A DNA stretch of 6,754 nt from CAILHX01 sp036561085 (GCA_036561085.1 DATBPY010000143.1:1-6754); one strand, 5' to 3'. Numbered from the stretch's first letter, positions 1 to 6,574 are shown. Program-made: numbers and translations. Notes: generated by a model not told the origin, from the sequence alone.

Positions 1-9
1 CCAGCCTGA

Positions 10-282
10 TCAATTCAATGCATCTTTCAGTGCTTTACCGGCAGAAAAACCGAGCGCGCGACGTGCGCCGATCTTGATCTCCTTACCGGTACGGGGGTGG
101 CGACCGGTACGTGCGTCGCGCTTGAATACCTTGAATGTTCCGAAACCCATTACAGTGACTTTGTCTCCTTTTTTCAACGCCTTGGTAACCGCTCCGGTCA
201 GTGCAGTGACGGCTTTTCCTGCCTCTGTCTTGCTGATTTTAGCGTTGACGACGATTGCGTCGATGAGATCGGATTTGTTCAT
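10..282 (-). CDS. hup: HU-family nucleoid DNA-binding protein (90 aa)
   Basis: Small basic histone-like protein that binds and bends DNA as a dimer and helps organise the nucleoid. The 90-residue length is exactly that of HU. Visible hallmarks are an N-terminal MNKSDLIDAI helix, the GFGTF turn at residues 46-50, the HU/IHF signature ARTGRHPRTGKEI at 57-69 with the intercalating proline (Pro63), and the C-terminal AGKALKDALN. Close similarity to E. coli HU-beta and absence of IHF-specific features favour HU. The start at 282 is chosen over an in-frame ATG at 330: it gives the canonical HU N-terminus and has a strong Shine-Dalgarno sequence (AGGGGGA) about 9 nt upstream, while the longer form would add 16 residues foreign to the family. 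The gene is transcribed divergently from the methyltransferase at 605. Its terminator would lie left of the window. I could not assign a convincing promoter for it. Which HU paralogue this is cannot be told. Confidence 0.95.
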   Translation of the reverse strand: MNKSDLIDAIVVNAKISKTEAGKAVTALTGAVTKALKKGDKVTVMGFGTFKVFKRDARTGRHPRTGKEIKIGARRALGFSAGKALKDALN

Positions 283-405
283 GTTACAGATTCCCCCTGG
301 TGAAAGTAAGTTGAAGTTAAATAGACGCAACCGGTAAATTCCCTAGATAACATATCCTTTACAGATAAAATACCTTTTACCGTCCACATGCGCCATGCTA
401 AATTC

Positions 406-434
406 TTTGCAAACCGCCGACCATCAGGGATAAT
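406..434 (+). promoter_or_regulatory. Candidate sigma-70 promoter for the 605 operon
   Basis: TTTGCA (406-411, four of six matches to the -35 consensus) is followed after exactly 17 nt by GATAAT (429-434, five of six matches to the -10 consensus). Transcription would start near 441, giving a leader of about 165 nt that contains both dyads at 447-484. Alternative hexamers closer to the gene had poor spacing. This is a pattern match only. Confidence 0.35.
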
Positions 435-446
435 TTGATAACGTGA

Positions 447-459
447 TGGGGAAAACCCA
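447..459. repeat. Imperfect dyad TGGGGAAAACCCA
   Basis: TGGG and CCCA arms flank GAAAA. The centre lies 23 bp, about two DNA helical turns, left of the centre of the perfect palindrome at 468-484. The core GGGGAAAACCC resembles that palindrome's core GGGGATTCCCC. The similarity and helical phasing suggest a second, weaker binding site for the same dimeric regulator; that is inference. Confidence 0.4.
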
Positions 460-467
460 ATTTTGGC

Positions 468-484
468 CTAGGGGATTCCCCTAG
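468..484. promoter_or_regulatory. Perfect 17-bp palindrome, candidate operator
   Basis: CTAGGGGATTCCCCTAG has perfect 8-bp arms around a single central T. Such a compact symmetric element between divergent genes is typical of a dimeric regulator site. In RNA it could also fold into a 7-bp stem with a 3-nt loop. It is not a rho-independent terminator, because no T-tract follows on either strand. It lies 121 bp upstream of the methyltransferase start and 186 bp upstream of HU, so either gene could be the target. The regulator is unknown. Confidence 0.55.
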
Positions 485-523
485 ACGGCGCTTGACCTTG
501 CTGTTCAAAGTAATCCCAAGCAA

Positions 524-559
524 TCCGTTATTACATCGGCTATTGCACTGGCCATTACA
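524..559. repeat. Three imperfect 12-bp tandem repeats
   Basis: The units TCCGTTATTACA, TCGGCTATTGCA and CTGGCCATTACA sit end to end. Six of twelve columns are invariant, including a shared ATT.CA tail. They lie just upstream of the methyltransferase, within a stop-free stretch (485-604) in its reading frame that has no usable start codon. They may be iterated protein-binding sites or a remnant of coding sequence; chance is also possible at this size. Confidence 0.3.
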
Positions 560-604
560 GCGAAAGGTTGCCCAATAACGCAAATCCTAATATGCTCAAA
601 CTCT

Positions 605-1480
605 ATGGCTACCCAAGAAGACATCCAATCCCACTACGACGTCGATAACGACTTTTTCGCCCTGTTCCTGGATACGGTTTACCGCGCCTATAGTTGCGGC
701 GTATGGAAGACCGCCACCACGCTCGAGCAAGCCCAGTTGCACAAGCTGGACCGCATCTGCCGCTTCGCGCATGTGGCAGGCCGGCAGCGCGTGCTGGATG
801 TGGGTTGCGGCTGGGGCGGCTTGATGCGGCACATCGCCAGCAACTTCCCCGGCACGCAAGTGCATGGCTTGACGCTGAGCACCGAACAATACCAGTATGT
901 ACTGTCGCATTTCACGCCGGGCGTTTCGGTCGATCTGCGCTCATGGCGCGACTGCAAAGAGCCTTACGCCAAATTCGACTCCATCGTCTCGGTAGGTGCG
1001 TTCGAGCACTTCGCCACCCTCGAAGATCACGCTGCGTCGCGGCACCGCCAGGTGTATATGGATTTCTTCGACTGGTGCAGCAGCGTCTCCACGGACGATG
1101 CCTACATCGGCCTGCAAAGCATCGTCATCAACCGCGCGCCGAATTCGATCTCGGAAGTGCGGGATTCAAAATATCTGCTGACCAAAGTATTCCCCGGCTC
1201 GGCATTGCCGTCGGTGAGCGACGTGCAGGCCGCCATCGTCGATAAATACGAGATCGCCAGCATCAAACTCATCGGCCAGGATTACGCCCGTACCCTGACC
1301 GAATGGGATAAACGCCTGATCGCCCACCAAGAACACATCGTGCAGAAATATGGGCAAGCGTTGTTCGACCATTACCGTACCTATTTCGATGCCGCACGCC
1401 GCTGCTTCGAGACCGGCTATGTAGACCTGATGCAAGTGTCATTGAGAAAAGCGAAACCCATCAAGATATTGGCAAAATAG
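605..1480 (+). CDS. Cyclopropane-synthase-family SAM-dependent methyltransferase
   Basis: A 291-aa class I methyltransferase of the CFA/mycolic-acid cyclopropane synthase family, which methylates lipid acyl chains with S-adenosylmethionine at the membrane. It begins right at the HYD..NDFF segment, so it lacks the N-terminal domain of the 382-aa E. coli Cfa and matches the mycobacterial length. Visible: YSCGVW with Cys31, SAM motif I VLDVGCGWGG (63-72), AFEHF with Glu134, FPGSALPSV (196-204), and DYARTL with Tyr227. Two residues of the bicarbonate pocket differ: the family His (LLHTI) is Gln171 (GLQSI), and the conserved C-terminal Cys aligns with Ala264. True cyclopropanation is therefore uncertain; another lipid or small-molecule methyl transfer is possible. 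ATG 605 is the only start available (frame open to 485 without ATG/GTG/TTG), yet it has no clear Shine-Dalgarno. It is the first gene of the run with the MFS and large membrane proteins, 17 bp before the next. Confidence 0.85.
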   Translation: MATQEDIQSHYDVDNDFFALFLDTVYRAYSCGVWKTATTLEQAQLHKLDRICRFAHVAGRQRVLDVGCGWGGLMRHIASNFPGTQVHGLTLSTEQYQYVLSHFTPGVSVDLRSWRDCKEPYAKFDSIVSVGAFEHFATLEDHAASRHRQVYMDFFDWCSSVSTDDAYIGLQSIVINRAPNSISEVRDSKYLLTKVFPGSALPSVSDVQAAIVDKYEIASIKLIGQDYARTLTEWDKRLIAHQEHIVQKYGQALFDHYRTYFDAARRCFETGYVDLMQVSLRKAKPIKILAK

Positions 1481-1497
1481 GTTATTACTAACCGGGC

Positions 1498-2667
1498 ATG
1501 CTGAAACAAATATTCAATCTGCCTAAAACAGTCTGGCTGCTCGGTTTGGTCAGCCTGTTCAACGATTCCGCCAGCGAGTTGCTCTACCCGTTAGTCCCGC
1601 TCTATCTGGCTTCGGTGCTGATGGCAGGGCCGAAAGCGCTCGGTATCATCGAAGGTATCGCCGAAGCCACCAGCAGCTTGCTCAAACTATTCTCCGGCGT
1701 ACTCACCGACCGCACACATTCAGCCAAACCCTGGGTGCTGGGCGGTTACAGCATCGCCGCTCTCGGCCGCCCGTTGATGGCACTCACTACCGGTTGGCCG
1801 GGCGTACTGGCGTTGCGTTTTGCCGACCGCTTGGCCAAAGGCCTGCGCTCCTCGCCGCGCGATGCTTTGCTCGCCAGAGCGACACCGGTTGAACAGCGCG
1901 GCCTCGCCTTCGGCCTGGAGCGCTCTCTGGATAATGCAGGTGCGGTGATAGGCCCGCTGATGGCAGCATGGCTGCTTGCCATCCATATGCCGTTAAAAGA
2001 GATATTCCTGTGGGCTGCTATTCCCGGCGTAATGACTGTGATGCTGGCATTGTCGGTAAAAGAACCTCCGGTTGAACCCGCCAATAAACAAGCTTTCAGT
2101 TGGACGCTACAAGACTTTCCACCCGCTTACAAACGGTACCTGCTAACGCTGGCCTTGTTCACGCTAGGCAATTCCTCCAACATGTTCCTGCTGCTACGCG
2201 CCCGGGATATGGGCTTGTCGCCCGCCATGGTGCCGGTGCTATGGGCGCTGACCTCAGCTTCAGCCATGTTATTGTCTACGCCGCTCTCGGGCCTTTCCGA
2301 CCGCATAGGCCGTAACCGCCTCATCATTTCCGGCTGGGCCGTATATGGACTGTTTTACCTGCTGCTGGGTTTGAGCCATCAAGTATGGGTGCTATGGCCG
2401 CTATTCGCGTTCTACGGCATATTCATGGCAGCGACGGAAGGCGCTGAAAAAGCGCTGGTGGCGGACATCGCTCCCAGTAATCTGCTGGGCACGGCGTATG
2501 GCTGGTTCAATCTTATCGGGGGTATCATGCTATTACCGGCCTCAATGATCTTCGGCTGGCTATGGCAAACATTCAATCCGCAACTGGCGTTCGCATTCTC
2601 CGCGTCATGCTCGCTGCTGGCGGCACTATTGCTCAAGACCTGGGTCATACGCAAAGTCTCGCGATAA
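1498..2667 (+). CDS. Major facilitator superfamily transporter (12 TM)
   Basis: A 389-aa inner-membrane secondary transporter of normal MFS length. Hydrophobic segments fit two six-helix halves separated by a charged central loop (about 187-212). The N-terminal FNDSASELLYPLVPLYL (21-37), the loop 2-3 motif GVLTDR (67-72), the strongly conserved-looking RFADRLAKGLRSSPRDAL (107-124) and the second-half motif SDRIGRNR (267-274) mark it as MFS. The DR.AKG.RS.PRDAL string characterises a subfamily usually annotated only as 'MFS transporter', and the substrate cannot be read. It starts 17 bp after the methyltransferase and ends 9 bp before the next gene, so the three are very probably cotranscribed. 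Its own Shine-Dalgarno is poor (ACCGGGC), which would fit dependence on upstream translation. Coupling to a lipid-modifying enzyme suggests a lipid-like or hydrophobic substrate; that is inference. Confidence 0.9.
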   Translation: MLKQIFNLPKTVWLLGLVSLFNDSASELLYPLVPLYLASVLMAGPKALGIIEGIAEATSSLLKLFSGVLTDRTHSAKPWVLGGYSIAALGRPLMALTTGWPGVLALRFADRLAKGLRSSPRDALLARATPVEQRGLAFGLERSLDNAGAVIGPLMAAWLLAIHMPLKEIFLWAAIPGVMTVMLALSVKEPPVEPANKQAFSWTLQDFPPAYKRYLLTLALFTLGNSSNMFLLLRARDMGLSPAMVPVLWALTSASAMLLSTPLSGLSDRIGRNRLIISGWAVYGLFYLLLGLSHQVWVLWPLFAFYGIFMAATEGAEKALVADIAPSNLLGTAYGWFNLIGGIMLLPASMIFGWLWQTFNPQLAFAFSASCSLLAALLLKTWVIRKVSR

Positions 2668-2676
2668 GAGAAAAAT

Positions 2677-4692
2677 ATGGAAACGATACTGCAACGCGGC
2701 ATGCAAGAGAACGAAACCCCGGCGGTGCTGATCGCGGCGCTGGTCGAACGCATACGCCCTCCCCGGCGCGCAACTGCCGATTACGCCAGCAACATGCTCA
2801 ACGCGCTGTGCCATACCCTGAATGCCCAGCCGGAATTGCGCGCCGTGTTGCGCAACGCGCTGATGGACCTGCTGAGTAACCATAAACCTGTTTCCGTCTA
2901 TACCGAATCCGGCATCCTGCCCAATACCGGATTCTTTTCCGAGATGTACCGCCGCTTCAGCCACCGCTGCCTGCCGGATGCCATAGACCCCAACTATTTA
3001 CATGATCTGTTCGCCCTGGTATTCACCCACCAGAACGACGACCTGTGGATAAAAGATATCCCCGACGAGCGCTGGCTGCAATTATTGAACGCGATGCGTT
3101 TCGATGAAGATGAAACAGAAAAGGCCCTGCCGTTGGCAGTGCGCGGCATGATAGACGCAGTGCTGGTGCTGTCTTACCGCATCTCCTCCATCGGCCTGGA
3201 GCCGGAACTGATACGTAACGAGCCGTCGCTGGAAGAATTCGAGTCGCCGTTCCTCACCCAGAACGACGAGACCGGGGAATACCTGGAGCAATTCGCCAAG
3301 GCCTGGGAGAAACCGCGCAGCAAGTTCCAGGATGCCAAGCATGTGATGGTGCTGCTGGACCAGTGCAAACAGGTGATCGCCAAGATACGCCGTACTGCCG
3401 CCGGTTCCGGCACCAGCATCAGCCTCACTTTTCTGCTGCAACGTGAAACGCAGCAGATAGAACGCATGGAAGCCCTGCTGGCGATACTTGAAGAGTTGCG
3501 CCAGGATAGAACGGGAACCAGCGCCTACCCTATGTTCATCGCCCTGTTCAAGACCCTGGTCACCGGCGAATGCCACAAGAACGACCTGCGCAAACACTGG
3601 AGCGAAAGCATGGAGTTGCTGGCGCTGCGCGTGACCGAGAACGCGGGCCGCACCGGCGAACATTACATCACCGACACCCGCTCCGAGTATTTCACCATGA
3701 TGCGTTCCGCCATGGGTGCAGGTCTCATCGTCCCGTTCATGGCCATGATCAAGATATTCATCGTGCAGGGCCACATGCCGCCGCTGGTGGAAGGCCTGCT
3801 CATCGCGCTCAATTACGGCCTGGGCTTCGTCATCATCCACATCCTGCATTTCACCATCGCCACCAAACAACCGGCGATGACAGCGGCAGCTATCGCCGCC
3901 AGCATAGGCGAAAGCAGCGGCGGCACGCGCGACCTGGAGAACCTGACCACGCTCATCGCGCAAATGCTGCGCAGCCAACTCATCGCCATCATCGGCAACG
4001 TCATCCTGGCGATCCCCATCGCCATGCTCATTTCCTACCCCTTGCATAACTTCATCTCGGTAGAAAAAGCGCATCACCTGCTGGCCGATTCAGACCCGGT
4101 GCACGGCCTGGTGCTGTTCTATGCCGCCATCGCCGGGGTGTGCCTGTTCCTGTCCGGCCTGGTCGCCGGGCATCACGACAACCTCGCGGTATACAACAAG
4201 ATACCCCAGCGCATACAGCAACTGAAATGGTTGAGGTGGCTGCTGGGGGAATACCGCCTGTCGCGCGTCGCCGCTTACATAGAGAACAACCTGGGCGCAC
4301 TGGCCGGCAACTTCTACTTCGGCTGCATGCTGGGCGGCATCACCGCCATAGGCACGCTCACCGGCCTGCCGCTGGATATCCGCCACGTCACCTTCTCTTC
4401 CTCTTTCTTAGGCTTCTCGCTGGTAACTCTGGACTTTCACCCGGGCACCGCTGAGATCGTATGGGCCAGCATAGGCGTGACGTTGATCGCACTTACCAAT
4501 CTAACGCTGAGCTTCGCGCTCGCTCTCAGCGTCGCCATGAAAGCCCGCAAGATCACCTTCTCCCACTGGCGCGTACTGTTCCGCAGCCTGGGCCACCGCC
4601 TGCGCACCCACCCCAGGGAATTCTTCCTGCCGCCTAAACGGGAAAAAGACCCGGTGGCAGAGATATCGCCCCCAATAGATGCAAATAAGTGA
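2677..4692 (+). CDS. 'Site-specific recombinase' (SpecificRecomb/Gcr family) polytopic membrane protein
   Basis: A 671-aa protein of the family that databases call 'site-specific recombinase' (Gcr; Pfam SpecificRecomb), common in Betaproteobacteria. The first ~340 residues are soluble, helical and acidic, with a long helix-forming stretch near 215-280. After that come about six or seven membrane segments (roughly 343-364, 369-396, 433-458, 476-498, 545-565, 570-587 and 593-620). The tail is basic and soluble. I find neither the R..H..R..Y pattern of tyrosine recombinases nor a serine-recombinase N-terminal catalytic region, so the product name is probably historical and its real role is unknown. 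ATG 2677 has an upstream AAGAGA at suitable distance and sits 9 bp after the MFS stop. Family membership is confident; function is not. Possible roles include an envelope, signalling or transport component acting with the upstream methyltransferase and transporter. Confidence 0.85.
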   Translation: METILQRGMQENETPAVLIAALVERIRPPRRATADYASNMLNALCHTLNAQPELRAVLRNALMDLLSNHKPVSVYTESGILPNTGFFSEMYRRFSHRCLPDAIDPNYLHDLFALVFTHQNDDLWIKDIPDERWLQLLNAMRFDEDETEKALPLAVRGMIDAVLVLSYRISSIGLEPELIRNEPSLEEFESPFLTQNDETGEYLEQFAKAWEKPRSKFQDAKHVMVLLDQCKQVIAKIRRTAAGSGTSISLTFLLQRETQQIERMEALLAILEELRQDRTGTSAYPMFIALFKTLVTGECHKNDLRKHWSESMELLALRVTENAGRTGEHYITDTRSEYFTMMRSAMGAGLIVPFMAMIKIFIVQGHMPPLVEGLLIALNYGLGFVIIHILHFTIATKQPAMTAAAIAASIGESSGGTRDLENLTTLIAQMLRSQLIAIIGNVILAIPIAMLISYPLHNFISVEKAHHLLADSDPVHGLVLFYAAIAGVCLFLSGLVAGHHDNLAVYNKIPQRIQQLKWLRWLLGEYRLSRVAAYIENNLGALAGNFYFGCMLGGITAIGTLTGLPLDIRHVTFSSSFLGFSLVTLDFHPGTAEIVWASIGVTLIALTNLTLSFALALSVAMKARKITFSHWRVLFRSLGHRLRTHPREFFLPPKREKDPVAEISPPIDANK

Positions 4693-4730
4693 TATAAAAT
4701 AAAGAGGCCTACCCTTTAAAATAAATTCAA

Positions 4731-5576
4731 ATGCCATTACAAGCGCTGGATCGCCACCTTCTCGGTCTTAACGAACGCCCGGAATTAAGTGGCATTGGCA
4801 GATTCCTGCTCGAGTTCTGGTATTTCGGTATTAAAGAAGCCCGTGCCTGTCTATTCGTAGGTCTTTTCTTTTCCGCAATTTTCCTGGTTCCGCATACCGG
4901 TATCTACGGTGTCCCGCGCTACGATGTTTTGCTCATCATCGCATTGGCGATACAGATCGGAATGGTTTGGACCAAACTGGAAACCATGGATGAACTGAAA
5001 GCGATCTGCCTGTTCCATGTCATCGGTTTCGCTTTAGAGGTATTCAAAACCTCTAGTGGCATCAAATCCTGGGCGTATCCGGATTTCGGCTATACCAAGC
5101 TATTCGGCGTTCCTTTATTCTCCGGCTTCATGTATGCCGCTATAGGTAGTTACGTCATTCAGGCATGGCGGCTCCTTGATATTCGAATCAGGCATCACCC
5201 GCCCTATTGGATGGCGACACTGCTCGCCGTTCTGATCTATGTGAATTTTTTCACCCATCATTACATCGGCGACTTCCGCTGGTATATCGCAGCCTGCACG
5301 TTGGGCATGTATTCCAGGGCGACCGTTATTTACCGGCCGCTGGATCGCGACCGGAGTATGCCTCTTCTTTTGTCCTTCGTATTGATCGGCTTTTTCATCT
5401 GGATGGCGGAGAACATCGGCACTTTTTACGGCGTGTGGAAATACCCCAACCAAATCGGAGCATGGGCAATGGTGAGTGTGGGCAAATGGAGTTCCTGGTC
5501 GTTATGCGTCATCATGACATTCACCATCGTTGCCCATTTGAAACATATCAAGTCGACCATTCATATTCCGGAATGA
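4731..5576 (+). CDS. DUF817 integral membrane protein (YoaT-like)
   Basis: A 281-aa protein of the DUF817 family (B. subtilis YoaT belongs here), whose function is unknown. About eight hydrophobic helices are visible (near 38-55, 65-80, 92-105, 125-145, 160-175, 182-200, 210-227 and 245-268). Family-like blocks are EVFKT (103-107), GVPLFSGFMYAAIGSY (126-141), NFFTHHYIGDFRW (172-184), WMAENIGTF (224-232) and WKYPNQ (236-241). The His pair and the acidic and Trp residues next to helices could form a polar or metal site, which is speculation. It follows the preceding gene by 38 A+T-rich bp with no terminator, so readthrough is possible. The only Shine-Dalgarno-like run (AAAGAGG, 4701-4707) is about 24 nt upstream, too far to be ideal. 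Length and content suggest a complete gene. Confidence 0.85.
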   Translation: MPLQALDRHLLGLNERPELSGIGRFLLEFWYFGIKEARACLFVGLFFSAIFLVPHTGIYGVPRYDVLLIIALAIQIGMVWTKLETMDELKAICLFHVIGFALEVFKTSSGIKSWAYPDFGYTKLFGVPLFSGFMYAAIGSYVIQAWRLLDIRIRHHPPYWMATLLAVLIYVNFFTHHYIGDFRWYIAACTLGMYSRATVIYRPLDRDRSMPLLLSFVLIGFFIWMAENIGTFYGVWKYPNQIGAWAMVSVGKWSSWSLCVIMTFTIVAHLKHIKSTIHIPE

Positions 5577-5643
5577 TTACAGAACTCCTCAAGACCCGAC
5601 GGAAACCCCGCAACAATAACCCAATGCGAACGCACTTTCATTG

Positions 5644-6180
5644 ATGCTTAAAATACTTAGCTATGTGCTTCTAATATTATTATCCAGTCATTGCTATGCA
5701 GACGAAGTCGTTGCCAGCCCTCCCCTCTCGCAAGAATCAAAAGATGCGATCGCGAAACAGGAACAGCAGCTTGCTCAACTAATCAAGAAATATCAAAAAA
5801 GACCATGGCGTAAGGTCTACGGAATAAATATCGACAATAAGCTAGCTGAGCCTTACGTGAAAGATTTCACGCAAAAGATAGAGAATATTTCCCGATTAGT
5901 TCTTCAAAACAATCCTTACAGGCAAAACCTGGAAGGATCCGCCATTGTGACCACTTCGATAAAATACGATGGTAGCCTTAAAAAAGTTGTGATCGCGAAA
6001 TCTAGCGGTAACAAAAATTTGGATAAAGCACTGCTCGACATAATTACCATAGCGGCGCCTTATAGCGCATTCAGTGACGAGATGCGTGCTGAAGTGGATA
6101 TTCTGGACATTACACGAACCTTCACTATCACGCATGAAGAGTTAAGTAATTCAGTTTCAATTCCGGGAACCGTACAATAA
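5644..6180 (+). CDS. Secreted TonB C-terminal-domain protein without membrane anchor
   Basis: A 178-aa protein. Residues 1-19 form a signal peptide (MLKILSYVLLILLSSHCYA, likely cut before DE). A charged, Gln/Lys-rich linker (about 30-65) follows. Residues ~71-162 fit the TonB C-terminal fold: YVKDFTQKIENISR, then GSAIVTTSIKYDGSLKKVVIAKSSGNKNLDKA, then APYSAF, ending DITRTFTI. This matches the divergent TonB domains annotated 'energy transducer TonB' in Betaproteobacteria. Canonical TonB has an uncleaved N-terminal anchor that contacts ExbB/ExbD, and a Pro-rich spacer; neither is visible, so this is probably a soluble periplasmic form. The His before Cys17 argues against a lipobox. ATG 5644 is preferred over the adjacent in-frame TTG 5641; the Shine-Dalgarno is weak. 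The gene is markedly A+T-richer than its neighbours (50 G+C of 120 in 5941-6060). It ends 5 bp before the ModE-like gene, suggesting cotranscription. No ExbB/ExbD gene is in view. Confidence 0.75.
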   Translation: MLKILSYVLLILLSSHCYADEVVASPPLSQESKDAIAKQEQQLAQLIKKYQKRPWRKVYGINIDNKLAEPYVKDFTQKIENISRLVLQNNPYRQNLEGSAIVTTSIKYDGSLKKVVIAKSSGNKNLDKALLDIITIAAPYSAFSDEMRAEVDILDITRTFTITHEELSNSVSIPGTVQ

Positions 6181-6185
6181 GCAGT

Positions 6186-6536
6186 ATGAGTTCAGAGCTT
6201 CTAAAAATACGCATCTCACACGGCTCCGAAACCGCCATGGGTCCGGGCAAGGCCGACTTGCTGGATGCCATCGACCAGTTCGGCTCCATTTCGGCGGCGG
6301 CGAAGCACATGGGCATGTCGTACCGCCGTGCCTGGGAGTTGGTGGATACCATGAATAGCTGCTTTGACGAACCGCTGGTGAAAACCTCGCCCGGCGGCAC
6401 CCACGGCGGCGGCGCGCAGATCACCGAATTCGGTTTCTATATCCTCAAGTGCTACCGCGACCTGGTGGTGAAAACCAGGGCGGCGGCAGAACGCGAGATC
6501 GCCGAATTCACTTCACATCTGAAATCCCCGGACTAA
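6186..6536 (+). CDS. ModE-type winged-helix regulator, DNA-binding domain only
   Basis: A 116-aa regulator matching the N-terminal DNA-binding half of ModE, the molybdate-responsive repressor. The LysR-like helix-turn-helix is GSISAAAKHMGMSYRRAWELV (residues 33-53). The glycine-rich wing GGTHGGG (70-76) with AQIT is the ModE hallmark (E. coli ModE has GGKGGGGAVLT). The C-terminal helix (about 81-108) would form the dimer interface. E. coli ModE is about 262 aa, with two molybdate-binding modules; these are absent here, as in many short ModE-like proteins, so ligand sensing is unclear. The gene is G+C-rich (40 of 60 in 6241-6300), unlike the preceding one. It starts 5 bp after the TonB-domain gene, consistent with translational coupling, and has only a weak Shine-Dalgarno. 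A ModE-box-like dyad lies just downstream, so it probably controls the next gene and perhaps others. Confidence 0.88.
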   Translation: MSSELLKIRISHGSETAMGPGKADLLDAIDQFGSISAAAKHMGMSYRRAWELVDTMNSCFDEPLVKTSPGGTHGGGAQITEFGFYILKCYRDLVVKTRAAAEREIAEFTSHLKSPD

Positions 6537-6574
6537 AATAATCCCGTCTGTCATACTTTTGTAACATCCGGCTA

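Larger units (their letters stand above)
283..604. other. Divergent intergenic region between HU and the methyltransferase
   Basis: This 322-bp stretch holds no convincing gene. It separates two divergent transcription units, so it must carry the control elements of both. It contains the HU ribosome binding site (about 290-297), a possible rightward promoter, two dyad elements and a 12-bp triple repeat, each listed separately. A 61-codon minus-strand reading frame (398-583) overlaps all of these elements, resembles nothing I know, and is not called. Confidence 0.8.

Noticed and set aside
283..330. A longer HU starting at an ATG at position 330 (16 extra residues).
   Set aside because: The extension is unlike any HU N-terminus, and the strong Shine-Dalgarno sequence lies directly before the ATG at 282.
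468..484. The perfect palindrome as a transcription terminator.
   Set aside because: No run of T follows on either strand, and neither flanking gene ends here.
592..648. An 18-codon reading frame (ATG 592 to TAA 648) overlapping the methyltransferase start, as a possible leader peptide.
   Set aside because: It has no ribosome binding site and mostly reads the methyltransferase gene in another frame; nothing supports translation.
3082..4077. A 331-codon minus-strand frame inside the SpecificRecomb gene.
   Set aside because: It is antisense to a recognisable family member, rich in His, Gln, Asp and Gly as expected from reverse reading of G/C-rich codons, and has no recognisable domain.
4701..4717. 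A small hairpin (AAAG.GG-CCTA-CCCTTT) between the SpecificRecomb and DUF817 genes, as a terminator.
   Set aside because: The stem is short and has a bulge, and no T-tract follows it, so it does not qualify as a rho-independent terminator.
5538..5567. TTGAAA-N18-CATATT at the end of the DUF817 gene, as a promoter for the TonB-domain gene.
   Set aside because: The spacing is long, the -10 matches only four of six positions, and it lies inside coding sequence; too weak to call.
5207..5644. A 145-codon plus-strand frame overlapping DUF817 and ending in TGATG at the TonB-domain start.
   Set aside because: Most of it lies out of frame within the well-supported DUF817 gene; the stop/start overlap is probably coincidental.
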